64,000 nucleotides of DNA from Pseudomonas nitroreducens NBRC 12694. Its GTDB lineage: Bacteria; Pseudomonadota; Gammaproteobacteria; Pseudomonadales; Pseudomonadaceae. A model generated the notes under the pieces. It did no database searches. It was not told the DNA's origin and saw nothing but the letters and a program-made list of their open reading frames with translations. The DNA lies in the NCBI RefSeq assembly GCF_002091755.1, contig NZ_BDAI01000003.1, positions 558,001 to 622,000 of the forward strand, in the 5' to 3' direction. Made by a program: the position numbers and the translations under genes. Within the stretch, counting starts at the first letter, position 1. Each line of letters starts with the position of its first letter. Shown here in pieces: positions 52,901-60,410 of the stretch.

Positions 52901-53154
52901 ACGACCTGTTCCTGCGTACCATGCGCCAGGATATGCAGGGCGTAACCGATGCCTTGCAGGCCGGTGACCTGGCCACCGTCCGTCAGCAGGTGCACCGCCT
53001 GCGCGGCGCGCTGGCTGTGGTCCAGGCCCATGGTCTCAGTGATGCCTGCGGTGCGGTGGAGGAGGCGCTGATTGCGCAGCCCGCCGGGCCGGAACTGTCC
53101 GCGGCGGTGACCATACTGTTGGGACGAATCGAGGCGGCCCTGGCCAGCCTCTGA
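49921..53154 (+). CDS. rcsC: RcsC-like unorthodox sensor kinase with HPt domain
   Basis: A 1077-residue inner-membrane kinase. TM1 (LNVVLLCAVSLALMLVGAC) is at about 20-38, with a periplasmic domain to about 325 and TM2 (FLGGLLLVLGSLAGGWFAI). A PAS-like segment follows, then HisKA with H502, a HATPase domain, an RcsC-type ABL-like linker, a receiver with D900 (LTDVNMPVMNG) and a C-terminal HPt with H1025 (QVHRLRGALAVV). The cytoplasmic half is clearly paralogous to the first kinase (45755-48601), but only this one has an HPt. It is therefore the likely phosphodonor for RcsB. MKEHDHGS at 49921 is chosen because the preceding stretch is unsupported; its ribosome site is weak. Confidence 0.85.
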   Translation: MKEHDHGSIRKLASSSLRLNVVLLCAVSLALMLVGACYWALGRVVQEERDKVHFHFTRLVGDIHEHEAFLARIAQQSDESTQREDLNVIPLQRRMLVRERGMEIHEGREFSFAMPFTLAQQVRHIGPQEKPGPFSFGVMLANFYSSYWSTSVFPSPQVLVIDLRGPTSLAVPSIGNFRGQRPLTRRSYLTVVDQVRHRLEIRQPERGDTQVHWAQAESYTGGPGRELLGFVSVDLPDKLWWDSDLDRQVVAVSLLDLERINDFEQILDRPVFDQLELISPNGRVLIDSVGSAGDYDEGLNLSAGGMVFKVHSGADGGWTALYRLSYASFFRYAKWQFLGGLLLVLGSLAGGWFAIRWYSRRVIRPARRAHLEIVESDAFSRAVIQTAPVALCVLRHGSHEVVMQNRLAKLWLGDAEAITRVSREWDLDDRSGEMSGEVVFEVEGRALHASFAPTRYRGENVVLCAFNDISAHKQAQQMLADAKLSADAASEAKSVFLATMSHEIRTPLYGVLGTLELLGLTELTHQQRDYLATIQRSSSTLLQLISDILDVSKIEAGQMALEAVEFNPLELAEEVVAGYAGVAEGKQLQLYACIDANVPGLVRGDAVRIRQILANLLSNALKFTDIGRVVLRLRTVIGEAGETSLQWQVTDTGIGMSDAQQQRLFEPFYQAHGHEHTVSGTGLGLSICARLSQLMGGQLRVVSETGLGSSFTFTLALPILERVQPLVDGSSLLPQPIYVRAPVKELAQSLAAWIECWGGSALVQDELPPAVPPGAVLLDLLSAEDEPLWNGARVCALTEAGAQPQASAQGWEVSLYHLAGIAQALRLAQQGGDGEVRQTPRVARLGKLGLRVLVAEDNPINQALLKEQLEELGCRVTLTSNGREALQRWAPGAFDALLTDVNMPVMNGYELVGELRRQDSWLPIIGVTANALREEGERCMAVGMNAWLVKPMSLRTLHDGLLKVCGHAAVEPPESQETPVAPAQDRIQVSEKMHDLFLRTMRQDMQGVTDALQAGDLATVRQQVHRLRGALAVVQAHGLSDACGAVEEALIAQPAGPELSAAVTILLGRIEAALASL

Positions 53155-53243
53155 GAGCCTGTCCGGAAACCGGGGCTACTCTGGAATAGTGGTCGTGCCC
53201 TGTGGCCGACCGACGATCGCAAACGTTGGGACTCAAGAAACTC

Positions 53244-53894
53244 ATGGAAAAAGTCAGAGTGGCACTAGCGGACGACCATCCCATCGTCCTGATGGGCGTT
53301 CGCGAGGTGATCGAGAGGGACGATCGCTTCGAGGTGATCGGCGAGGCGCACAACTCCAGCGAGCTGGTGGCCCTGTACCGCGAGCAGCGCCCGGCCATCG
53401 TCATCACCGACTACAACATGCCGGGCGACCAGACCTATGGCGACGGGATCAAGCTGATCGAGTACCTGCTGCGCAACTTCCCCGACACGCGCATCCTGAT
53501 TCTCACCATGCTGTCCAACCCGCTGATCCTCTCCAGCCTCTACGACCTGGGGGTCTCGGGGGTGATCCTGAAGAACGGTGACCTCAACGAGATCCTGGTG
53601 GCGCTCAAGGCGTTAACCCAGGACCGCATCTATCGTGGGCCGGGCATGCAGTCCTCGAACAGCGTGATGGCCAGCGGGGACGACGTGGAGGGACGCATCG
53701 CCAGCCTGTCGGTGAAGGAGTACGAGGTGCTGCGCCATTTCGTATCGGGGATGAGCGTGCGCGATATCGCCCTGCTCCTCAACCGCAGCGTGAAGACCGT
53801 GAGCGCGCAGAAGATCTCCGCCATGCGCAAGCTGGACGTGGACACCGACCAGGCACTGCTGACGTTCTGCGTGATGGCCAATCTGTTCCAGTAA
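53244..53894 (+). CDS. rcsB: RcsB-like response regulator
   Basis: A 216-residue NarL/RcsB-type regulator. The receiver opens with VALADDHPIVLMGVREV and has the phospho-acceptor D56 in ITDYNMPGDQTYGDGIKLIEY, a pattern nearly the same as E. coli RcsB, including the D56 position. The LuxR-type helix-turn-helix (VRDIALLLNRSVKTVSAQK) is also RcsB-like. It should be phosphorylated from the HPt of the RcsC-like kinase and activate the fimbrial operon. MEKVRV at 53244 is chosen because family members begin there. It lies 89 bp after rcsC. Confidence 0.88.
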   Translation: MEKVRVALADDHPIVLMGVREVIERDDRFEVIGEAHNSSELVALYREQRPAIVITDYNMPGDQTYGDGIKLIEYLLRNFPDTRILILTMLSNPLILSSLYDLGVSGVILKNGDLNEILVALKALTQDRIYRGPGMQSSNSVMASGDDVEGRIASLSVKEYEVLRHFVSGMSVRDIALLLNRSVKTVSAQKISAMRKLDVDTDQALLTFCVMANLFQ

Positions 53895-53914
53895 GCCGGG
53901 CCCAGGATGCGCCT

Positions 53915-53938
53915 GTAGGAGCGAGCTTGCTCGCGAAC
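53915..53938. repeat. REP palindrome (Pseudomonas type)
   Basis: GTAGGAGCGAGC followed by TTGCTCGCGAAC, the canonical Pseudomonas REP sequence. It starts 20 bp after the rcsB stop in the gap between convergent operons. Confidence 0.85.
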
Positions 53939-54022
53939 TGCCCCGATGCTGAAGTCCATGGTAGGCCAACTGTCCTCTTCCTGAGGCTCCGCACCTGCCA
54001 GATCAAGAGCCCCTCACCCTAA

Positions 54023-54046
54023 CCCTCTCCCGCAAGCGGGAGAGGG
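54023..54046. terminator. Repeat-derived hairpin between rcsB and the fimbrial operon
   Basis: CCCTCTCCCG, CAAG loop, CGGGAGAGGG: a perfect 10-bp stem preceded by CCCTCACCCTAA, a dispersed intergenic repeat seen in many Gammaproteobacteria. It probably ends transcripts from both convergent units, although it lacks a T-run. Confidence 0.65.
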
Positions 54047-54104
54047 GACTGTTCGGTGCAGAAACAAACGATGGCGTCAGCTGGCACGGACGGGTGCCTC
54101 TCTC

Positions 54105-54824
54105 TCAGCGCAGCTCGGCCTCGCCCTGCTGGCTGTTCCCGCCATCGTCGATCCACAGGTAACGCACCTCTCCAGCGTTCGCCGGCAAGCCCTGCGCGGG
54201 CGTCAACATGCGCTGCGAAAATGGCGGGAGCAGTTCGGCCGGCAGCAGTGAACCTGTGTTGCCCTGGCGTACTTCGGCGCCGGCGAGGGTGATGAAGTAG
54301 GCGGTGGGATTTTCCACCTGCACGGAATTGCCGGCCCGCCGGAAAACCAGCTGGCGCGGAGCCTCTTTAGCGTCTTTCGCCAGCGAGTGCGGCCGGGAGA
54401 TGACCTTCATCTGGGTGCGCAGCGTGACGGTCAGGCGCGACTGCCCTTCGGCCAGGGGCTCGTTGGACTGCGGTGGAATCTCGTAGAGGTTGAGCCAGTA
54501 CAGCGATTCGCGGTCAGTGGGGAGTTTTTCCCCGGTATGGAGCAGGCGCAGGCTGCGCTGCTGGCCGGGGTTCAGGCGGAACACCGGCGGCAGCGGCATG
54601 ATCGGCGCCTGGGCGGTCTGCGGTGCACTGTCGAGGTCGCCGTCGTCGATCCAGGTCTGCACGATGACCGGGTAGCTGTTCTGGTTCACCAGTGCCAGCG
54701 AGGTCTCGCGCTTGCCTTGCTCGAAGATGACCCGCGTGCGTTCGGCGGTGACGCCGGCATGGGCACTGGTCCCTGCCACTATCGCCAGGCCGAGCAGGGC
54801 GGCGCGCAGCCAGCTACTGGACAC
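54105..54824 (-). CDS. cupD5: Periplasmic fimbrial chaperone (CupD5-like)
   Basis: A 239-residue PapD-type chaperone: signal peptide (cleavage after SAHA, residue 23), the immunoglobulin-like N-terminal domain with TRVIFEQGKRETSLALVNQN and YPVIVQTWIDDG, the family signature ESLYWLNLYEIPPQ, and a C-terminal domain with VENPTAYFITLA. It holds fimbrial subunits in the periplasm for the usher. It starts with GTG and overlaps the adhesin stop by 11 nt. It is the second chaperone of the operon, as in CupA and CupD where it is thought to serve the adhesin. Confidence 0.9.
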   Translation of the reverse strand: MSSSWLRAALLGLAIVAGTSAHAGVTAERTRVIFEQGKRETSLALVNQNSYPVIVQTWIDDGDLDSAPQTAQAPIMPLPPVFRLNPGQQRSLRLLHTGEKLPTDRESLYWLNLYEIPPQSNEPLAEGQSRLTVTLRTQMKVISRPHSLAKDAKEAPRQLVFRRAGNSVQVENPTAYFITLAGAEVRQGNTGSLLPAELLPPFSQRMLTPAQGLPANAGEVRYLWIDDGGNSQQGEAELR

Positions 54825-56187
54825 GGATCACCACCTGCGCGGTGGCCTCCACGCGGCCAGGGGTGACGGTGGGCTTGCTGCCGAGGCTGAGCTTTTCCAG
54901 GCGGGCGCGGAACGTCTCGCTGTACTGGGAGATGCCGCCCACTTCGCCGGTCTTGTTCGAGGCGTTGCCGATTACCGGGTACCAGCCACGCGCTTCGGCG
55001 TTGCTGCCGTTGGCGGAATCCTCGCTGGCCAGCAGGTTCATCGCGCTGCCGTTGCGCAGCAGGCGGATGCCGACGCCCTGGGCCATGCCCGGTTCGCCGT
55101 AGCGGTCGGAAACCAGATAGGACAGTCCGCCGCTGGCATTGACCAACCCGAGCCCGGAGGAGGCGGCCAGCGCGCCGGCGGAGACCTTGATGCCCAGCGC
55201 GGTGCCACTGGTGCCCGATTGGCTGGTGCTGGGGGTGGTGCTGCTGAGCACGCCGCTCTGGCATTTGAAGTCGACCTGGAAGGGCATTTCGCGGTTGGCT
55301 CCGGCATTGATCTCGCCGATGGAGATCGATGGAAACACCACGTGCGGCGTGACATTGGTGACGGCGCAGGTCGGGTAGCGCTTGAGTGTCACGTCACCGT
55401 ACAGGCCGATGGCCCCCGGCCAGTTGTAATGCCAGCCGCTGTAGTTGGCGTAGTGGGTCTGGCCGACGTTGGGGTAGTTCAGACCCGGCCCCTTGATGGC
55501 GATGTAGCCGGCGGGCTGGGTGCGGCCATACAGCTGCGATTTCGTATTCGGCGAATAACCCTGGGTGGTCTCCAGCGGTGCCCTGAAGAGTTCGGCGCGC
55601 ACTGCACTGAGGTTCTTCGCCTTGACCAGCTGGAAACCGCGCGAGTCGATGTCCAGCCCGCTGAGCTGACGCTCGCGCCAGACATCGGTGAAGTACTGGC
55701 CGGTTTCCACGTGGGTCAGGCGCAGCAGCACATTGGGCCACGCGGTGCGGTAGGCGGATTGCAGGCCGATGGAGTTGCCCACGCTGTCGCCGCCCTGGTA
55801 CCAACCGCTGTAGAGGTCGTCGGCATTGGTGGAGAACATCTCGTAGACCGCGTCTCCCGGTGCGCAGCGGAAAAACACGCGCTCGGCGTCGTAGCCGGCG
55901 GAGTTGCCGTACTGGGTGATGGGTGACACGGCGCTGGCGATCAGGGTGCCGTCGGGCTGGAAGCTGGCATCGCTGACGTTGATCACGCTGGGCAGGCCGA
56001 GGGAGCCATTGCAGGTATCGCAGGCGCCGTCGCCCGGCCAGGCACCGGCGACGCCTTCGCCTGGGCGGATCTGGTAGGTCAGCGTGGTAGTGGCTGTGCC
56101 CACGCTGGTGACCTTGTAGCAGGTGGCCCAGGCCGTTGGCGCAAGCAGCAGGGCGAGCAGCGGCAGGCTGCGCAGGATGGGATTCAT
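54814..56187 (-). CDS. cupD4: Fimbrial tip adhesin (CupD4-like)
   Basis: A 457-residue two-domain adhesin. The signal peptide is cleaved near TAWA (residue 21). An N-terminal receptor-binding-like domain (about 22-255) contains several cysteines, including an ACDTCNGS pair, and a C-terminal fimbrial pilin-like domain (about 260-457) opens with YPTCAVTNVTPHVVFPSIS. It ends with the beta-strand TAQVVIRVQ used for donor-strand exchange. The ligand is unknown. Its ATG overlaps the usher stop by 4 nt. Confidence 0.85.
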   Translation of the reverse strand: MNPILRSLPLLALLLAPTAWATCYKVTSVGTATTTLTYQIRPGEGVAGAWPGDGACDTCNGSLGLPSVINVSDASFQPDGTLIASAVSPITQYGNSAGYDAERVFFRCAPGDAVYEMFSTNADDLYSGWYQGGDSVGNSIGLQSAYRTAWPNVLLRLTHVETGQYFTDVWRERQLSGLDIDSRGFQLVKAKNLSAVRAELFRAPLETTQGYSPNTKSQLYGRTQPAGYIAIKGPGLNYPNVGQTHYANYSGWHYNWPGAIGLYGDVTLKRYPTCAVTNVTPHVVFPSISIGEINAGANREMPFQVDFKCQSGVLSSTTPSTSQSGTSGTALGIKVSAGALAASSGLGLVNASGGLSYLVSDRYGEPGMAQGVGIRLLRNGSAMNLLASEDSANGSNAEARGWYPVIGNASNKTGEVGGISQYSETFRARLEKLSLGSKPTVTPGRVEATAQVVIRVQ

Positions 56188-58775
56188 GAAGCCTCCGGTA
56201 GGCAGGTTGCCTGCAGGCGCACCAGCACCTGGTCGAGGTTGGCGCCCTTCAAGTCGTACGGGAGCAAGCAGCTGTCTTCCGCCCGCTCGCCCCATTGCAC
56301 GCGCAGCCGGCCCTGTTCGCCTTCGGCACGGGCATAAACCTGCCCGCCCTGGCCGACCATGCCGATGTTCACGCCATTGCCGTCGAGCACGTCGGCGCCC
56401 AGCGGCAGCGGCTGGCCATCGGGCAGCCTGGCCTGGATCAGCAGCGGGTGGCCGGTCAGGGTCTTGAACTCGACGCGCACGGCAGCGCCGGCGTAGGGCG
56501 CGATCTTGCGTTCGGTCTCCACCAGCTCGGCGTTCTCGTCGATGCCTTGCGGGTCGAGGCTGATGGGGTTGTAGCGATAGGGCGAGAGCGAGGGCACCAC
56601 GGCGTAGCCGTTGCTGTCGACCCGTGCGCCCTGGCCGCCGCGCACACCGGCACCGTTGGCGCCCTTGGCTTCCACCAGGGCGAAGGTATCGCCGACGTAG
56701 GGGCCCAGGGTCAGGCCGCCGCTATGCAGCACCGCCGCGCCGCGCATACCGCCGTTGACCTGGCGGTAGCTGGCGCTTTCGGCATAACCGACGTTGAGCG
56801 TGGCGACCGAGGTCTGCTGCTGCAGGCTGCCGTTGAAGTCGGTGCCCTGGCCTTCGCTGTCGCGCCCGGCGGAGAGCGAATAGCTCAGCGTACGGTCTTC
56901 GCCCAGGGTGCCGTTGAGGCCGGTCTGGTAGGTGCTGCCGCTGGTGTCGCCGGAGCGCCGCGAGGCCATGGCGCTGAGGTTCGGCGCGCGGCTGGTGGAG
57001 CCCAGCGGCATCGATACGCTCAGGGTCAGGGTGTTGTTGCGGTTGCTGCCGTGCTGCAGGTTGTACTGCGGCGGCTGCGACGGGTCGTAGTCGTCATTCA
57101 CGTCGCGGTACCAGGTGGTCTGCTGGCGCGAATAGGAGAGGTTGTAGCTGAGCTGCCGCCAGGTGTTGGAGTAGCCGACCTGCAGCTGGCTGTCGCGGCT
57201 CTTGCCGTCGTAGTAGTCGGCGGTGGAGCCGGACAGGTAGAGGTTGCCGTACTGCCCCAGGCCCTGGTTGACCAGCAGGGTGAACTGGTTGCGCTGCTTG
57301 TAGCTGCTCGAGTCCCAGGTGTCGCCATGGTCGCTGGCATCGCGTGCCGAGAGGGCATCGCCGAGGTCGCGGTAGCCTTCGGTGGAGTAGCGGTAGCCGG
57401 CCAGGGTCAGGGTGGTCTGGGTCGGCTGGAAGGTCCGGCTGTAGTTCAGGCCGACGCGCCAGCCCTGCTTGCGCTGGTTGTTCTCCACGGTGGCGCTGGA
57501 GAAGGTGGTGTTCATGCCGAAGGCGCCGTAGGGCGTCGCCAGCACGCCGCCGCCGAGCAGCGCCAGGTAGTCCTCGGCGACGCGCGCGCCGAGGTTGGCG
57601 GTGAGGGCGTTGGTCAGGCCGCGCTGGTAGGTCAGGTCGCCGAACAGGTCGTTGCCGTCGCCATACTGGCGCGCCTGCCCGACCGTGGCGCTGTAGCGCG
57701 AGAGGCCGGGGCGCATGGATTCTGGCACGGCGGAGAAGGGCACGGAGAAGCGCGAGACGCTGCCGTCGGCCTCGATCACCTGGACGTCCAGATCACCGTC
57801 GTAGGCGGTGCCGTAGAGGTCGTCGATGACGAAGGGGCCCGGCGCCACGGTGGTTTCGTGGATCTTCCGGCCGTTCTGGCTGATGACCACCCGCGCATTG
57901 CTGTTCGCGGTGCCGCGCACCTGGGGCGCGTACTGGCGCTGTGAGTCGGGCAGCATGCGGTCGTCGGTGGCCACGCGTACGCCGCGGTAGCCCAGGCTGC
58001 CAAACAGATTGCCCTCGGTGTAGCTGTCGCCCAGGGTCAGTTCGCTGCGCAGGCCGGGGAGCGCGCGCTGAGCGTAGGTGCGAATGCTGTTCCAGTCGCT
58101 GCGGGTATTCCCCGCGTAGCTGGAGTAGGTGTAGTTGGACTGGTGGCGCAGGCGCCACAGGCCGAGGTTCACACCGCCGTTCAGGCCGAGGTAGCCGTAG
58201 TCCGAATCGCCGCCGCTGCTGGAGCCTTCGAAGCTCGAACGGTAGAGGTTGGCGTCGTAGTTGACGAAGCCCATGGTGCTGCCGGCGTCCCACTCGTCCG
58301 GGCTGACGTAGCCGCGCGGCTTGATGTCGAGCAGCGCCTGGGGCACCGAGAGGTCCAGGCGCAGGCGCGCGGTGTCGAGGTTCCAGGTCGAGTCGGGCAG
58401 GCGCTCGGTGAGCCAGAGGCAGATGCCCTGGTCGTCCTTGCCGGCCTTCGGGTCGGGACGCGTACCCAGGCTCTGGCGCAGGAAGCGTTCGCTGAAGCAG
58501 GGCTCGGTCCGCTCGCCGCGCTGGCGCATTTCCACTTCGGCACGGGTGGCGTACTGGCCATTGAGGTAGAGATCGACGTGATAGGTGCCGGGGTCCACCT
58601 GGTCGGCGCGGTTGAAGCGCTCGAGGCTGCCGCCGGCGAGGCCCGAGCCCATCAGCAGGTTGTCGTCGAAGCGGTAGTCCGCATCGCCCTGGGCCAGGCC
58701 AGCGGCCACCATGGCGAGTGATCCGAGGGCGAAGGGCAGCCGCGGTCCAAGGCCGAGGTCAACGCGGCAGATCAT
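56184..58775 (-). CDS. cupD3: Outer-membrane fimbrial usher (CupD3-like)
   Basis: An 863-residue usher that receives chaperone-subunit complexes and secretes the fibre. It has a signal sequence, an N-terminal chaperone-binding domain, a 24-strand barrel region with plug (SYTEGNLFGSLGYRGVRVATD, GPFVIDDLYGTAYDGDLDVQV split at about 250-340) and C-terminal domains (VVPSLSPYRYNPISLDPQG; PLLIQARLPDGQPLPLGADV). Length and motifs fit the PapC family. It overlaps the upstream chaperone gene by 17 nt and the adhesin gene by 4 nt. Confidence 0.93.
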   Translation of the reverse strand: MICRVDLGLGPRLPFALGSLAMVAAGLAQGDADYRFDDNLLMGSGLAGGSLERFNRADQVDPGTYHVDLYLNGQYATRAEVEMRQRGERTEPCFSERFLRQSLGTRPDPKAGKDDQGICLWLTERLPDSTWNLDTARLRLDLSVPQALLDIKPRGYVSPDEWDAGSTMGFVNYDANLYRSSFEGSSSGGDSDYGYLGLNGGVNLGLWRLRHQSNYTYSSYAGNTRSDWNSIRTYAQRALPGLRSELTLGDSYTEGNLFGSLGYRGVRVATDDRMLPDSQRQYAPQVRGTANSNARVVISQNGRKIHETTVAPGPFVIDDLYGTAYDGDLDVQVIEADGSVSRFSVPFSAVPESMRPGLSRYSATVGQARQYGDGNDLFGDLTYQRGLTNALTANLGARVAEDYLALLGGGVLATPYGAFGMNTTFSSATVENNQRKQGWRVGLNYSRTFQPTQTTLTLAGYRYSTEGYRDLGDALSARDASDHGDTWDSSSYKQRNQFTLLVNQGLGQYGNLYLSGSTADYYDGKSRDSQLQVGYSNTWRQLSYNLSYSRQQTTWYRDVNDDYDPSQPPQYNLQHGSNRNNTLTLSVSMPLGSTSRAPNLSAMASRRSGDTSGSTYQTGLNGTLGEDRTLSYSLSAGRDSEGQGTDFNGSLQQQTSVATLNVGYAESASYRQVNGGMRGAAVLHSGGLTLGPYVGDTFALVEAKGANGAGVRGGQGARVDSNGYAVVPSLSPYRYNPISLDPQGIDENAELVETERKIAPYAGAAVRVEFKTLTGHPLLIQARLPDGQPLPLGADVLDGNGVNIGMVGQGGQVYARAEGEQGRLRVQWGERAEDSCLLPYDLKGANLDQVLVRLQATCLPEAS

Positions 58776-59502
58776 GGCGAAGTTCCACTCTTGCGCCGTA
58801 ATCGTTGATCAGCAGGGCGGACAGTCGCGCAGGGCCGGCGGGCAATGCCGAGGGCTTCTGCGCCTGCCATTGGGCCTGGCCCATGGGAGCGACCATGCTC
58901 GGTTGCAGCGGCCATTGGCGCTCGCCGACGCTGAGCGTCGCGCCGCCGAAGGAGGCGTGGTAGCCGGTGGGGTTCTCGACCTTCACGCTCCAGTTGCCAG
59001 CGTTCTGCACCAGCGAAAATCGCAGCTTCTCGGGCAACTGCTCCGGGCTGCCGGCGATACCCGCCGGGCGATAGAACAGTTTCAGGCGGTTGCGCAGCAT
59101 CAGCAGCATCTGGTTCTGGTCGGCCTTGGCGGCGTTGCGCGGCGGAATCTGCAGCACGTTGAGGTGGAACAGCGATTCGCGGTCCTGGGGCAGACCGGAG
59201 CCGGTGTAGAGGATGCGCAGGGACTGGCCGCTGCCGGGCGCCAGGCGCGACACCGAGGGGTTCACCACGAATGGCGCCTTGGCAGTGTCCGGCGTGGAGG
59301 CGGGATCGTTGACGTCGATCCAGGCCTGGATGACGTTGGGGAAACCATCCTTGTTGGTCATCTGCACGGTCTTTTCCCGAGCGTCGCCGGGGTAGATGAC
59401 ACGGGTGCCGGTGATCACCACGCTGGCCTGGGCGAGCGTGGCGGTGAAGGATGCCAGCAGGGCGAGGGCGAGCGTCGCCGCGCGAAGTGGGAGGGCGTTC
59501 AT
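58759..59502 (-). CDS. cupD2: Periplasmic fimbrial chaperone (CupD2-like)
   Basis: A 247-residue PapD-type chaperone: signal peptide (cleavage after LAQA, about residue 25), then VVITGTRVIYPGDAREKTVQ, FPNVIQAWIDVND, ESLFHLNVLQIPPR and VENPTGYHASFGGA, all at the family positions. The start at 59502 (MNALPLR) has AGGTGA about 5 nt upstream; a GTG 9 bp earlier lacks a site. It is the main chaperone, separated from the pilin gene by a 99-bp gap with a strong hairpin. Confidence 0.92.
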   Translation of the reverse strand: MNALPLRAATLALALLASFTATLAQASVVITGTRVIYPGDAREKTVQMTNKDGFPNVIQAWIDVNDPASTPDTAKAPFVVNPSVSRLAPGSGQSLRILYTGSGLPQDRESLFHLNVLQIPPRNAAKADQNQMLLMLRNRLKLFYRPAGIAGSPEQLPEKLRFSLVQNAGNWSVKVENPTGYHASFGGATLSVGERQWPLQPSMVAPMGQAQWQAQKPSALPAGPARLSALLINDYGARVELRHDLPR

Positions 59503-59572
59503 CCGGTTCACCTGTCTTGCCGGATCGTTCCGCGGGCGGTCACCCCTGAACGACGCGGCGCAATGGGGGGAA

Positions 59573-59595
59573 GCGGCACCGGGGGGCGGTGCCGC
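59573..59595 (-). other. Intercistronic hairpin between pilin and chaperone genes
   Basis: A perfect 8-bp stem GCGGCACC / GGTGCCGC with a 7-nt G/C loop lies 7 bp after the pilin stop. Minus-strand sequence downstream is TTCCCCCC, not a T-run. It may stop most transcripts or protect the pilin mRNA, giving excess pilin over usher. Confidence 0.65.
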
Positions 59596-59601
59596 GGGGT
59601 A

Positions 59602-60147
59602 TCACTCGTAGCGCAGGGTGTAGGTCACCGAGCCGAGTACCGGACCAGGGGTCACAGTGGTCGCTTCGGAGATGTACTGCACCGCATAGTCGTAGCTGGC
59701 GCTGGTTTCACCGTCGGCCAGGACGATGTCACCGGCTGCCACGGCAGCGCCGCCCGCCAGGTTCACCGGAGTGCCGGCCGGGCCGTCGAGCAGTTGCAGG
59801 GCTACACCGGTCGCACCGCTGGAAGCGGTGTTGGTCAGGTTGCCCGAGGCGGTGGCGTTGGTGGCCTGGAACAGGGTGGTGAAGTGCTCGTCGGCGCCGC
59901 TGGGGGCGGCGCAACCGGTCAGTTGCAGGGTGAAGCTGGTCTCGCCGGTGGTCTGGCCGACGGCACCGTTCAGGGCGCTGACCGGCACGCTGTCGAGGAT
60001 GACGGTGGGATCGGTGTTGCCATCGACGACGGCCGAGCAGGTCTGGTCGGTCACTTCACCACTGAAGTTGATGGTGTTGGCGGCGAAGGCAAGTCCCGGC
60101 ACAGCGAGGGTCGCTGCGATAGCCAGGGCGGTTGCGTGAAGTTTCAT
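59602..60147 (-). CDS. cupD1: Major fimbrial pilin (CupD1-like)
   Basis: A 181-residue fimbrial subunit. The signal peptide is cleaved at LAFA (about residue 23). The mature protein starts ANTINFSGEVTDQTCSAVV, a typical type-1/Cup pilin opening with the first cysteine; the second cysteine is in LQLTGCAAPSG. It ends VLGSVTYTLRYE, the penultimate-tyrosine beta-zipper motif of chaperone-usher subunits. GGAG precedes the chosen ATG at 60147; the ATG 15 bp upstream overlaps that site. It is the first gene of the five-gene operon. Confidence 0.92.
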   Translation of the reverse strand: MKLHATALAIAATLAVPGLAFAANTINFSGEVTDQTCSAVVDGNTDPTVILDSVPVSALNGAVGQTTGETSFTLQLTGCAAPSGADEHFTTLFQATNATASGNLTNTASSGATGVALQLLDGPAGTPVNLAGGAAVAAGDIVLADGETSASYDYAVQYISEATTVTPGPVLGSVTYTLRYE

Positions 60148-60200
60148 TCTCTTGAGCTCCATGGTCAGGTTTTTCCCGCGTCAATCTTCCCTGTGCGGTG

Positions 60201-60226
60201 TCAGAAACGCTCTGAGACGAATCTGA
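60201..60226 (-). promoter_or_regulatory. Candidate RcsB box upstream of the pilin operon
   Basis: TGAGACGAATCTGA (60213-60226, plus strand) matches 12 of 14 positions of the RcsAB-box consensus TRVGAAWAWTSYGR as I recall it. Three TCAGA/TCTGA half-sites start at 60201, 60211 and 60222, one helical turn apart. The cluster lies 54-79 bp upstream of the pilin ATG, where an activator would bind. The box was found by eye. Confidence 0.5.
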
Positions 60227-60410
60227 AAGCGCAAGCAGGCGTGGGTCCGTTGCCTGACGAGCGGTGCTCAAGCCCGAGGCAGAGCGCTTGGGTGAGGTTC
60301 AGCGGAGCATGGTCACCTGTCGCACGAAAAAACTTTTTCCCGCTTGTCGATTCCCGCCTGCGCGCTTCGACTATGGGGTAACAGCCAGCGCACTGCGTGG
60401 GGAGACGACC

